This document shows positions 10,500 to 24,668 of a DNA stretch of 64,000 nt, in pieces. The notes beneath the pieces were generated by a model, which worked only from the letters and a program-made list of their open reading frames with translations, had not been told where the DNA came from and did not search any database. Origin of the DNA: Vombatus ursinus (lineage: Eukaryota > Chordata > Mammalia > Diprotodontia > Vombatidae); contig NW_020954557.1 in assembly GCF_900497805.2 (NCBI RefSeq), forward strand, positions 865,768-929,767, read 5' to 3'. The position numbers were made by a program, and so were the translations under genes. Position 1 is the stretch's first letter. Every line of letters starts with the position of its first letter.

Positions 10500-12592
10500 C
10501 TGGTCGTAGTGTATGATCCTTGTGATATAGTGATATAGTGCTCTAATCTCCTTGATTATATTTTATTTAATTTTTTTGCATTGATATTCATTAGGAAAAT
10601 TGGTCTATAGTTTTCTTTCTCTGTTTCTGCTGTTGCTGATTTAGGTATCAGCATAATATTTGTGTCTTTAAAAAGATTTTGGTAGGACTCCTGCACCTGT
10701 TTTTCCAAATAGTTTGTATAATATTGGAATTAATTGTTCTTTAAATGTTTGGTAGAATTTACTTGTGAATCCATCTGGTCCTGAGTAGTTTTTTCTTAGG
10801 GACTTTATTGATGGCTTTTTCAATTTCCTTTTCTAAGATAGGGTTACTTAAGTATTCTATTTCCTCTTCTGTTAGTCTGGGCAATTTATATTTTTGTAAA
10901 TATTCATCCATTTCACTTAGATTGTCATATTTATTGGCATATAACTGGGCAAAATAACTCCTAATAATTGCTTTAATTTCTTTTTCATTGATGGCAAATT
11001 CACCCTTTTCATTTTTGATGCTAGTAATTTGGTTGTGATTTTTTTTTCCCCATACAACCAGCTCCCAGTTTATTTATATAGTCCAATGGTTTACTTTAAA
11101 TTTTATTAATCTCTCCTTTGGTTTTCAGGTTTTCCAATTTGGCATTTAATTGAGGGTTTTAAATTTGCTCTTTCTCTAGTTTTTTTAGTTGCATGTCCAA
11201 TTCATTTATCTGCTCTTTAATTTATTAATGTAGGCATTTAGATATAAATTCTCCCCTCAGTACTGCTTTGGCTGCATCATATAAATTTTGGTATGTCTCA
11301 TTGTTATTCTCATTAATGAAATTATTATTTGTTCTTTGACTCATTCTTAGGATTATTTTATTTAGTTTCCAAATAATTTCTAATGTCTTTATGTGACCCT
11401 TTATTGAATGTAATTTTTTTATTGAATTATCATCTGAAAAAGATACATTTAATATTTCTGCCAGTTTGCATTTGATTGTGAGGTTTATCCTGCTTACATG
11501 GACAATTTTTGTGTAGGTGTCATATACTGCTGAGGAAAGGGTGTTTTCCTTTTCATCTCCATTCAGTTTTCTCCAGCTCTATCATAACTAACTCTTCTAA
11601 AATTCTATTCACCTCCCTACTTTCCTTCTTGTTTATTTTGTGGTTGGATGTATCTAGTTCTGAGAGGGGAAAAGTTGAGGTCCCTCACTAGTATAGTTTT
11701 ACTATTTCCTTCTTTAACTCATTTAAGTTCTTTAAAAATTTGGACACTCTGCCATTTGGTGCATATATATTCAATACTGAAATTACTTCATTGTCTGTGG
11801 TACCTTTTAGTAAGATGTAGTTTCCTTCTTTATCTTTTTAATTAGGTCTATTTTTGCTTTTGTTTTGTCTAAGATCATGATTCCTACCCCTGCTTTTTTT
11901 TTTTAACTTCAGCTGAAACATAATAGATTCTGCTCCAGCCCTTTACTGTGTGTGTCTCTCTGCTTCAAATGTGTTTCTTGTAATCAACACACTGTAGGAT
12001 TCTAGTTTTTAGTCCACTCTATCTGCTTTCATTTTATGGTGAGTTTGTCCCATTCACAGTTACAATTACTGTTTTTCCTCTCCTTCCCTCTTTCTTTGTT
12101 CTTCCTTTCCTCCCCTCCTCCCCCTTCATCCTGTCCCTCTTCAACAGTATTTTGCTTCTAACTACTGCCTCCCCTAATCCATCCTTCTATCAATCCCCTC
12201 CCTGCTACCTTGTAGGATAAGATAGATTTCTGTACCCAACTGAGTGTTTGTTATTCTGTTTGAGTCAATTCTGATGAGAGTAAGGTTCAAACGATGCTCC
12301 CCAAACTTTCCCTACAATGTAATATATCTTTTGCGCCTCTTCATGTAAAATAATTTACCCCATTCTACCTTTCCCTTCCCTTCTCTCCAAGTGCAATCCT
12401 CTTTCTTACTCCTTAATTTTTTTTAATCATCCCATCAAAGTCAACTTACACCAGTACCCTCTGTCTGTGAATATTCTTAACTGCCCTAACCATGATAATT
12501 CTTAAGAATTCCAAGTATCAGCTTCTTGTGTAGGGATGTAAACAATGTAACATTATTGAATCTCTTATGTTTTCTCTTTCCTCTTTACCTTT

Positions 12593-13710
12593 TTATGCTT
12601 CTCTTGAGTCTTCCATTTGGAAATCTAATTTTCTTTTCAGCTTTGGTCTTTTCATCAGGAATGTGTGAAAGTCCTGTATGTCCTTGAATGTCCATCTTTT
12701 TCCCTGAAGGATTATACTCAGTTTCATTGGATAGGTGATTCTTGATTGTAATCCTAGCTTCTTTGCCTTCTGGAATATCACATTAATATCAATTAATGTA
12801 GAAACTGCTAAATTCTATGTAATCCTGACTGTGGCTCCATGATATTTAAATTGTTTGCTTGCAGTATTTTTTTCCTTGACCTGAGAGTTCTGGAATTTGG
12901 CTAGAATATTCCCGGGAGTTTTCATTTTGGGATCTCTTTCAGAAGGAGTCTTTCAATTTTTATTTTACTTTCTGGTTTTAGAGTATCAAAGTAGTTTTCC
13001 TTGTTAATTTCTTGAAATATGATACCTAGGCTCCTTTTTTTTGATCATGGCTTTCAGATAGTCCAGTAAATCTTAAATTATCTCTTCTCAATTTATTTTC
13101 CAGATTATTTTTCCAATGAAATATTTGACATTTTCTATTTTCTCATTCTTTTGATTTTGTTTTATTGTTTCCTGATATCTCATGGAGTCATTAGTTTCCA
13201 CTTGCCCAATGCTAATTTATAAGGAATAATTTTCTTCAATGAACTTTTGTATCTCCTTTTTCATTAGGCCAGTTCTATTTTTTAAGGAGTTGTTTTCTTC
13301 AGTGAATTTTTGTATATCTTTTTTTCCACTTTTTGAACTTCTAAGCTGTTGACTATTTTTTCATGATTCTCTTACATCATTTTCATTTCTTTTCCCAGTT
13401 TTTCTTCTACCTCTCTAACTTTATTTTTAAAATCCTTTTTGGGGGCAGCTAGGTGGCACAGTGGATACAGCACCGGCCCTCAAGTCAGGAGGACCTGAGT
13501 TCAAATCTGGCCTCAGACCAAATACTTGACACTTACTATCTGTGTGACCCTGGGCACGTACTTAACTCCAACTGCCTAAGCAAAAAAAAAAATCCTTTTT
13601 GAGCTCTTCCAGGAGTTCTTTTTGGACTGACACCAATTCACATTTTTCTTGAGGTAACTTTCTGTGGTCAGTTTCTTTCTTTTTTTTTTTTGCTCATTTT
13701 TTTCCCCAGT
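12593..13710 (-). pseudogene. L1 ORF1, broken and interrupted by a SINE
   Basis: The C-terminal end is open at 12593-12781 (FQKAKKLGLQSRITYPMKLS, DFHTFLMKRPKLKRKLDFQM). Upstream, ORF1-like coiled-coil sequence continues with frame changes to about 13700. A + strand SINE (13441-13590) splits it. Confidence 0.75.
13441..13590 (+). repeat. tRNA-derived SINE nested in L1 ORF1
   Basis: Complete SINE (GGGGGCAGCTAGGTGGCACA to CAACTGCCTAAG plus A tail) flanked by AATCCTTTTT on both sides (13431-13440 and 13591-13600). L1 ORF1 sequence resumes after it, so the SINE is younger than the L1. Confidence 0.93.
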
Positions 13711-14639
13711 CTAGTTCATGATTTTTAAAGTTGGGTTCTGCTCCTGGGGTGGAAGGGGCACTGTCCCAGGTTTCTTGTGCCTAAAGCATAGGGCCATAGG
13801 ACCTTGCCACTGGCCTGCTGCACCAGGACAGTAGGGTCTGTCAGCTGTCCTGCAGTGCCAGGGCCACAGAACCTCATAGCTAGGGGCCTTGCCACAGGCT
13901 TGCTGGGACCCGGCCTTCTGCTAGCCTGCCTGGATACCAACTGCACTGGAATGTGTTAACCATTGTCATGGGCTGGAACATTTTTTCACAGTGTCCTTTT
14001 ATTTGTTCTGCTGCTCCAGAATTCATTTTGAGGCATATTTTATAGTTGTTCAGAAGTGAATATGGGAGAGTTCCTGCCTTACTTTGCTATCTTGATTCCA
14101 CCCTCAATTTTCCTTTATATTTGAAGGGTTTTTTTCCCCTAGATACTTGTAAACAAATTCTTTTTAACTGAAATTGTGAAATTTAACCACTGCCTTGAAG
14201 AGTCAAGCATGGTTTTTGGTTTGGTCAAGCAATGCTTTATTGTTTGCATTCGAAAGTTATAGGCAGTTTTCTCATATTATTTCTTGCAGAATCATTTTCA
14301 AGTTCTTTGATTTTTCATGTTCTTCCAGAAGACCTATGATCCTTAAGTTACCTCTGCATATTTTATCTTCAAGTTCATTCACTCTGATGTATAAAATAAT
14401 TGGTTAAGTCCTTTTTTCTTGTGCTTTTATATTTTTGTGTTAGACTCCTTTGCCTCTCACCAAGAGTCTTCTGTGCCTGTTTTCGCTGTGTTATTCTGGA
14501 CCTATTATTTAATTAGCTACAGTAGATTCCTTTTCCTTCAGGCTCCACCCCCCCTTCTGTGCTCTTCCCCTCACCTTCTTTCCTGCCCCATCTAGGTCAG
14601 ACATTTCATCATTCTACCCTGAGATAACCAAATACTTAC

Positions 14640-14950
14640 GTTCTTAATATGTAGGTTGGAGGGTGATGAATGTTTTAATCATAGCAATTGTTGAAGACCA
14701 TCTTTTAAGTCAGAGAACAGTTTTGGATCTCTACTAGTGGAGGAAATATCAACATCAGTGAATGTACTACTCTGTTCATGTAGAAAATGAAATTCCGTAT
14801 CTTTTGTATTAATGTTACTGTTAGTTAATGATGTTTCTATCTCATTGTCAAATTTTGAAAGAGATGTGTCCTCAGAATACATTCTTTTCATTAATAGGAT
14901 GTATATTAGTAGCTAAAGCTTCAAAGATCTGTACCACATATTAAGATTAT
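14640..14950 (-). pseudogene. Unrecognised exon-like or pseudogene relic
   Basis: On the - strand an open stretch (14679-14891) reads SEDTSLSKFDNEIETSLTNS, then SSTFTDVDISSTSRDPKLFS and ends DLKDGLQQLL-stop. Just upstream, in another frame, is QIFEALATNIHPINEK, so one frameshift near 14885 would separate the two. It looks like host coding sequence rather than a repeat (polar, Ser/Thr/Asp-rich). GGTACAG stands before the first part (about 14935) and AACGTAAGT after the last (about 14636), like splice sites. It is antisense to WDSUB1. I do not recognise the protein. Confidence 0.4.
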
Positions 14951-15344
14951 GTAAGATTAAAGGAACTTTACTTTGTTATTCACATACACGTTGGCAGATA
15001 CTAATACCATTTGATTAAAATACAGGATTATTCTTTTTTTAATAAAATGTGCTTTCTCCAAAATTGTGAAATGGGTTTGAAAGAAACCCCCATAACAAGG
15101 GACACAGGTTTCTGTGTTGAAATACTAGTAGTGTGTAATATAAATAGAAGTGCATTAAATTGTACTCTGGGAAGGAAGATGGCATTTACACTCAAGTTTA
15201 TATTGTGAAGTTCCTGAGAACAGATGGGGACAAGAGAAAGGACAGCATGGAGCAGTAAGGGAATCCTCAGGCAAGCTGTACAGTCTAAGAATAGAGTTTG
15301 TTGTGTTTTTTTTTAAAGGCATTTCAAATGTATATGTTTTAGAG

Positions 15345-15756
15345 CAGGTGTTCTTAATCTGAGACCTTTCAGTACATTTCAAGGGTTCTTTGAATTTGGC
15401 AAGAGAAAAAAATTGAATTTTCATTTTCACTAACCTCTAACTGAAATTTAGCAACAAATTACAATAGTATAAAAAATACCTCTGGTACCAGTAGAAATAT
15501 TTTTTTCAGTATCACAGATACCTTAAAATATCACTTACACTCACCATCGCTACTTTGAAATTGATGTAGCCATTAGATCCACAGTTTAAACTCACATTTT
15601 AAAAACTAACATTTAAAAAACATTTTGATAACTTTATTTCGGCATAAATGGTTTCCTTTGAAATCCAATGGATTTTGTGCATTTGAAAACATTCTGAGAC
15701 TGGATCCATAGACTTCACCAAACATGCATGACATACACAAAAGTTAAGAACCTCTG
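15345..15756 (+). mobile_element. Short hAT-type element with 8-bp target duplication
   Basis: Termini CAGGTGTTCTTAATCTG and AAAGTTAAGAACCTCTG are inverted. The flanks TTTTAGAG (15337-15344) and TTTTACAG (15757-15764) are 8-bp direct repeats with one mismatch. No transposase; 412 bp. Confidence 0.85.
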
Positions 15757-15769
15757 TTTTACAGAAAAA

Positions 15770-15905
15770 TAGATGGATCACCTAATCTGCAAAGATTAAG
15801 TAACTTGCCCAAGGTCAGATAGTTAGTATGTATCCAAGACAGGACTTAAAACTCAGGTTTTCCCTGATCCAAAGCTGCCTCTTTTTCCATTATGCCATGT
15901 TTGTT
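15770..15905 (-). repeat. MIR/CORE-SINE remnant
   Basis: AGTAACTTGCCCAAGGTCAG ... CTCAGGTTTTCCCTGATCCA ... CCATTATGCC is the reverse-oriented tRNA-like head of an old SINE. Confidence 0.75.
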
Positions 15906-16718
15906 TTTTTTGTTTATTCATATTACATGTTTATATAGTTTTTTCCTAATTGAATTTCTTGGATGGTACTTTTTCTCTGCCCACCCCATTCATGTTTTGG
16001 CATAAGCAACACCCAAATGGGGATAGAAAACCAATTGTAAGCACCAAGGACAGATATGCTGGTCTCTTATGTTAGCGCCCCTACTCCCATGCCCCAAGAA
16101 GAGCCCATCACACTATACTTATTTAATGGCTACTGTTATTGAACTTTTTAAAGAATCACTTGCCATTGAAAGAAACTGTTTTTACTATTCACATAAAAGA
16201 TACAAAATATGGTGGACTCATTTGACCACTGAGTCCTGGGCAAGGGAGCCCTAGAAAAAATAGTCAGTGCATTAGCATGGGCTATCACCCAAGAACCCAG
16301 AGTCCTTTAACTTCCTGAGGTTTCCAAACTCTTTAACCATCCCTGCCTTGCAATCCCTCCCATCACCCCATCCAAGAGTGCCTTCTACAACTGCAGCACT
16401 GAATCCTTTCTTCTTTCTTTTCCATTTCAAAATTTATTGTTCCCACAGGATCCTGCTCTTAGCTTTCTAACATTGCAGCAAACTATCTGGTAAACTAATT
16501 TGAGCTAAAGTGTTTTAATGGCTCTAATTTTCATAATACTTAATGCCTCAGTTTTTTTCAAGGCTGGTTGGGGAGAAAAGAGTACAGAAACCTTTCAAGT
16601 ACCCATTAAATCACAACATTAAGACAATTGGCATCAGTCGTAGATTTTACAACTCAAATCATTGTAGGAGTCAAGTTTGTTTTTGTCAAATGATGGGTTT
16701 TCTAATTATTTCTTATAG

Positions 16719-16876
16719 ATGGATATTCCTATGAAAAGGAAGCAATAGAAAACTGGATCAGCAAAAAGAAGCGTACAAGTCCAATGACTAATCTGATTCT
16801 TCCTTCACTCATACTGACACCAAATAGGACTCTGAAAATGGCCATCGATCGCTGGCTAGAGACTCATCAGAAATGA
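16719..16876 (+). CDS. WDSUB1: WDSUB1 last coding exon (U-box end)
   Basis: This exon encodes the last 53 codons, stop included, of WDSUB1 (WD repeat, SAM and U-box domain protein), a presumed E3 ubiquitin ligase. The first codon is split: G from the previous exon plus AT gives Asp. It reads [18 protein letters not shown], then RTSPMTN and [20 protein letters not shown]. This is the second half of a U-box, the RING-like fold without zinc that docks an E2: DG.SYE..AI..W, the SPMTN loop and the final R.LK..I..W helix are all present. The acceptor TTATAG fits. It ends at the position known from mammalian WDSUB1. The gene runs toward TANC1. The earlier exons (WD repeats, SAM, first half of the U-box) lie outside the window. 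Identity is from remembered family sequence, with only a few substitutions. Confidence 0.93.
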
Positions 16877-17350
16877 AACTGTTTAGATATCCTTACTTAG
16901 ATAATTACTAACTCCAATGAGGTAAATTTCTAGCGGCTTTAAAGGAAAACATATATGAACTCAAAAAGTTATATCCAAACAGAAGGTAAGGTAAATTTTG
17001 TTTAACTAAAGTTTCTATATTTTGTCTTTAAAACATATTGTGAATTAAATTCTGTATCTAACCTTATTTATGATGTCATTTTTATACAAATACAAAGCAG
17101 TCAAATGAATATATACAACAGAAAGGTTTCTTTTGACATTAGGTAACAATGTCTTTTAATATTAAATATCTCAACAACAATTATTATAGCCAAACTGGCT
17201 CCTTAGTAGGTATTTGTATCAAATATTCTTACAACAAATACCACTCTAAAGAAATCTTCATTGTAGCACTGGTGGCCCATTTTGAGCAGAATTTTAACAT
17301 ATATTCATTTGAACTGCCCTTTCCGATAAAAAACATATTAATACTCTAAA
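16877..17350 (+). other. WDSUB1: WDSUB1 3' UTR (end not fixed)
   Basis: AT-rich sequence follows the stop. No AATAAA occurs in the first 500 bases; ATTAAA variants stand at about 17044, 17162 and 17351, so the true cleavage site is uncertain. Confidence 0.5.
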
Positions 17351-17994
17351 TTAAATGTCAGACCATCCTTTGTGAATGTGTTTGTGTGTGTGTATGTCTG
17401 TGTGTACACAATTTTACAAAATCTCAGGTTTGAAAGGGACTTCAGAGGTAGGCCCACACCTTACCTGAGTAAGAATTTAGGGAGGTTCTATCAGTTCTGA
17501 TAAATTTAGCAAGTAATTATATTAAAATCTGTGGTTTGTTACTGAAAATATAGGAAACAGTTGGGGAAGAGCTAATTATCAAGTTTCTACAAAAATCAAG
17601 TCAGATTGAAAAAGCTATTCAGGCACAGTTTGGAGGGAAGTACAAAGCATGTCACAATGCCTTTCTGCTAGAGTTTACAAGGACATTATAGTATTTAAAA
17701 CTGATATTTTATCCTCTTTTTTCCCACAAATTGCTATTGACTCCAAGCTTGTGGGCAAAGAACTTTTCTATGTGACAGTCTGATAATTTGGTCTCTTCCC
17801 TTAGAGAAGACTTGCCCCCGTAGGGAATTTTAGGTTCAAAGAAGTTAGATTTGGGTGCAAGGTTTTTTTAATTCTAAAAGAACTTTATGATATCTTGGTT
17901 AATTTGAGTGGCTTTCACATTTCCAATGAGATTTAGTGTTTAGTGGCCACCACTGACTCTGCTAGCAATATGCTATATAAGTAAATAGATGATA

Positions 17995-18200
17995 TAACAT
18001 AAAGAGCACCAGGACCTGGGAGTCAGAAGATATCATTCTAGTTCTGGATTCAGCATTTACCAGCTGCAAGATTGTAGGGAAATCATAATCTCTCTAGGTC
18101 AGTTTTCCTCATCTGTAAAATGAGAACAGCAGCATGGAAATAAACATCCAACTTACAGGACTATGATGAGGAAGGTTTTATGTCAGTGTACCAAAAGAAA
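17995..18200 (+). repeat. CORE-SINE / MIR-type copy
   Basis: ACCTGGGAGTCAGAAGATAT ... TCAGTTTTCCTCATCTGTAA ... TACAGGACTATGATGAGGA: tRNA-like part, CORE and 3' part in order. Confidence 0.8.
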
Positions 18201-19139
18201 AAGGAACACTACATTCCTCTGAATGTATCCATCCTCTATGTGAAATAAGCTTCATTTCAAAAAGAAGGAACAAATTAAGACCTACCATTATTCTTAGATC
18301 AGAAAGCCTTTGTTCTACATCTAAATTATGAGCTAACAAAAAACATTTAAACAATCAAAGATATCCATCTACAGAAAGAAAAACCTAGGGAAAGCAAATC
18401 TTCTTACAGAAGTCTTCTTGCTTAAATTATAGAAAGCAGATCACCTATAAAATGATTATAAAAATATCATAGCTCCTATTTTGTGAATTTAGTGGGAAAA
18501 AAATTCCTATTCAGAAATAAAATCTCATTTACAACATATTAAATTCACATATGATAATTACATACTGCTACTTTTGCATTCCAGCATTTTACTAAAACAA
18601 TTCTTCTCAGTTCCTGTTTAATATCACTAGATATGGATCACACTTCTTTCAAAAGAAATTATAAGGTATTGTTCACTACCTGAAGAATCAACCATTAATG
18701 CAAAAGTATTTCTATGGCACCTGTAGTGTTTTGTTTTTTTTTAAGACACTGGATTTGCTTTAAGCAAGAGAATGTCACAATTTAAAATCTGGAATAGGAA
18801 TAAATAAATGCTATTTTAAGTGACACTTAAAGTAAAAGGTTCAATAATTATCATTTTATCTGAGCAGGCAGAACCATGAGTGCTTTTAACCAAAGAATGA
18901 ATGAAAATCCACAGGTTTATTCAATTTGAGGCAACACAGGTGGCCTCATAAAAAAAATTGAGTCTTACCTTGCTTCAGGAAAATGTGCATGATACGAGGG
19001 AGCAGGGAGTTCACTGAGTAGCATACTGTTGAGTACTTCCTGGCGCCTCCATTTTGTGGAGGGGCCCAGATTGGCCAGTCTTCATTCCCTGTGTGTATGC
19101 TTTCTTCCTCCCTCCCCACCCCCAACTTTTCAGCTCCTT

Positions 19140-19275
19140 TTTCTGTATTATCTTTCACCATTAGAACATAAGCTCTGAGGACAGGAACTGTTTTTCCCCC
19201 CTTGAGTTTGTATCACCAGCTCTTAGCACAGTGCTTAGCATACATTAAGTGCCTAATAAATCTTCTTCCCTTAAC
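19140..19275 (+). repeat. Old SINE/L2-type 3' end
   Basis: TTAGAACATAAGCTCTGAGG ... CACAGTGCTTAGCATACATT ... CCTAATAAATCTTCTTCCC is the typical 3' part of MIR/L2-derived repeats. Confidence 0.7.
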
Positions 19276-19978
19276 CTAAGGCAACTTTCCACTATCTATC
19301 TACAGAACATATTAAACTCCTTATATTCCTCTGTCTTCCTTCAATTAGGAATCTATCCAAAAACAGTCTTAAAATTTGCTTCAAAGAAATTTCTTTAACC
19401 AAACTAAAGAATTTGCTGGATTTAAAAAAAAAAGTCACCCTGAGTCAATGTAAATAAGAGGTGATTTGGAGATACTTTAGTATTACAATTGACTAGATAA
19501 ATGTAAAGATCAAGTTCACATCTTCGTATATCAAAACTTTATCTTGGGGTAGCACAGCTTGCCATTTACCCTTGTTCATACTTTACTTTGAAATTAAAAT
19601 TCATGTTGGTATGAAGACAAACATTTTAAGATGAAACATATTGTAATATAAATGTGCTAAAGGCAAACCTGTGACAGTAACACTCAATTTTCTGTGTGTT
19701 TTGGCAAAAATGATTGAGAGTTGGAGCATTACCCATCCTGTTGCCAGTCAAAACAGACACTAAGTTTTTCTGGCACAGCTAGAAAGTGAAAATAAAGATT
19801 TGATCTATGAAAAATGTGTTTCAGAGGAACAAAGACCTAATGTCAATGTTCAGCTTCTAGAACTCCTATAAGGCCTCGGGAAAGAAAGTTAAGTCACTGC
19901 ACGTATCATTCTCATAAACAGTACACTCTCGCCACATCCAGGGTTTTGTTCAACTCAGAGCAAACTATATTAATGGTC

Positions 19979-19984
19979 TTTATT
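19979..19984 (-). terminator. TANC1: TANC1 poly-A signal AATAAA
   Basis: TTTATT on the + strand is AATAAA in TANC1 sense. About 35-65 nt downstream a GU-rich stretch follows (TGGATGTGGCGAGAGTGTAC, then TGTTTATG), as expected of a downstream element. Other AATAAA motifs lie earlier (about 20730 and 21211), so shorter 3' UTRs are possible. Confidence 0.6.
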
Positions 19985-20605
19985 CCATATGGAAAAGTAC
20001 AGTAGCTGTGCAAAAACAAACTACATAACAAAAGAATAAGACATACAAATATCAAAGAAAATAAATAAGCCAAAGTAATCATATGCAGACTCATGAAAAG
20101 CTTGTAAAAATGGATAAAGCTGTTTTTACAAAGTACACACTGTACACACAGAACAAATGCTGAAGAATGACAATGGAATATTCCAACTTGTACAAAAGAT
20201 ACCCTCACAGGAACTTCGTTACAACTATTCATTTTGAAAACACTTCTGTAAATATAGAATTTTCTTCTCCCCAACTCTGGAAAATAAATGTCACACCCCA
20301 TCCTATAAAAAACAAATGTAATCCAACGCTTTCAAACTGTTACAGTGAAACCTTCAAATAACACATCATGTTTCATATAAAAACACCTTTTTCCTGTACC
20401 TTATCACCACAAATGAATGATACATAATTTTGGAGTTTAGCACCTTAAAGGTGTTAATATAAACTATATAAAGTGCGGTTACTGGTATATTGTTAACATG
20501 CCATAATAATATATTATTCAGTGCAATAATCAGCATGGTTGAAGCTTAAAAAAAAAACAAACATGCATTGTATTTTTCTGGATTAACTATTTGAAAATAA
20601 AATTA

Positions 20606-20613
20606 TATTTACA
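20606..20613 (-). promoter_or_regulatory. Candidate Pumilio response element
   Basis: In TANC1 mRNA sense this is UGUAAAUA, an exact match to UGUANAUA. A single site; function is inferred only. Confidence 0.35.
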
Positions 20614-21761
20614 TATTTAAGTAAAACTGGACTACCTTTATATATACATACATATATATTCAAAGAGAGTGTGACTTGTAAAGTAAAGAGTGATTTTATC
20701 AACTGAGCAGAATTTACACCTAAACAAGTTTTTATTTTTCAAAGCAGTCACCTTGGGACTTTACCGCAGCAATGCTACCATTGCTCATATTTCTAGAACC
20801 CTCCTTCTAGAACTACCTTCACACTCAGTTTGCACACTGAGAGAACCACTTGCATTACTTTATAGTAAATACTTTACTTCTACCCAAATCATCACCATTA
20901 GCCTTGATTTTGTTCACCTTGGGCTGTATTCCCCTTCAAAAGATAAAAATTAGCCTTCAGGGAGGACAGAGCTATGGGTTCTGAAGAGCAGTTCCAAAGA
21001 AGGTTCTGAACAATGACAACATTGTTGAAATAAATGCATAGCATCTCAAGGCAACTTCCTTAATGGAGACAACAATTATATGGATATTTGTTTAAAACGG
21101 TGGGGGGGGGGGGGGGGGCAATCACATTACTTTACAGTCCCACCTCACACTCAACTCGAAGTGTCTTAAGAAATCACTCCTAAATCATGTCTTATATATT
21201 AAACTAGGGATTTATTGAACCATCAATAAAGTATAATACTCCTTATTCAAAAAGCATTTATCTACAGTCCTGGGTCACACGTATTTACTGCTTTTTACCT
21301 ACAGTTCTAGGAGTTTCTCACACATGGAGTGAGAAAAGTGTGAATATTCTTTAGATAAATACTGTAATTTTCATCATATCAAAGACCCAGAAAAGAGATC
21401 ATTATAAACCATCTCATAAGAGAAGCAAAGGACACAAAACAGTATCTCTTTGGATGCTCCCTATTTTATAACTTTACAATCAGTCACAGCTAACCATTCA
21501 TTTACCATTTTTTTCCAGCTCTGCTTGACATTCCAGTTAACATTCTTGTTCATGGTGACTTTTAGCTTCATATTAAAGTGGTTTATCCTACTTTTTTTGA
21601 TAGCACTGATGGTCAATACCCAATCACATCAGCTCCACAGAAAACATCAAAAACCATAACTAAAAAGCTCTTATTTTTAGGATAAAACAGCCACAATTAG
21701 TGATTCACACCAGGCACGAGTACATTGCTTTGTCTGTTTTACATGGCATTTCTCTTAATGC

Positions 21762-24668
<2,907 letters not shown>

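Larger units (their letters stand above)
8400..14105 (-). mobile_element. Near full-length decayed L1
   Basis: On the - strand: a 5' end at about 14105 (an AAGATAGCAAAGTAAGGCAG-type start), 5' UTR, ORF1 (about 13700-12593, interrupted by a SINE), spacer, endonuclease region (about 12000-11400), reverse transcriptase (DAEKAFDKIQ at about 10380; the catalytic box reads FAGDM instead of FADDM/YADD near 10100) and a long 3' UTR down to about 8400. That 3' UTR holds the usual marsupial L1 text (CAGTCATTCCTCAATTGATG on the + strand). Many stops and frame changes make ORF2 dead. A small non-L1 insert (about 8478-8536) lies near the 3' end. Confidence 0.85.
1..16718 (+). other. WDSUB1: WDSUB1 last intron (3' part)
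   Basis: This is everything upstream of the only WDSUB1 exon seen. It ends in a good acceptor, a pyrimidine-rich stretch with TCTAATT as a possible branch point and TTATAG before 16719. I looked for the preceding U-box exon (expected to encode the CPITRELMKDP-type segment) on the + strand and did not find it, so the intron is longer than 16.7 kb. It is filled by the repeats and pseudogenes listed separately. In 1-960 I recognise nothing firm; a 70-residue open stretch at 585-797 (-) has protein-like composition but no family I can name. 7840-8400 holds a TG repeat and otherwise unassigned sequence. Confidence 0.8.
17351..19954. other. Intergenic space between converging WDSUB1 and TANC1
   Basis: No gene seen. 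It contains old SINE pieces (17425-17465, 17995-18200 and 19140-19275, all +). The rest is AT-rich, with AATAAA motifs on the + strand at about 18515, 18805 and 19255, any of which might serve a long WDSUB1 transcript. Confidence 0.6.
19955..21761 (-). other. TANC1: TANC1 3' UTR
   Basis: About 1.8 kb of AT-rich sequence from the stop to the predicted cleavage site. No mobile element is recognisable in it, unlike the flanks. It carries a C17 run (mRNA sense; G17 at 21102-21118) and one Pumilio-type site, UGUAAAUA (20606-20613 on the complement). The end is inferred from the poly-A signal; the length fits my memory of the human mRNA. Confidence 0.7.

Noticed and set aside
16069-16254. 61-residue open frame (+) as a WDSUB1 exon
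   Set aside because: Does not match the U-box or SAM part and lacks splice sites.
19912-20301. 129-residue open frame (-) with hydrophobic stretches
   Set aside because: It lies in the TANC1 3' UTR, crosses the poly-A signal and has AT-driven composition.
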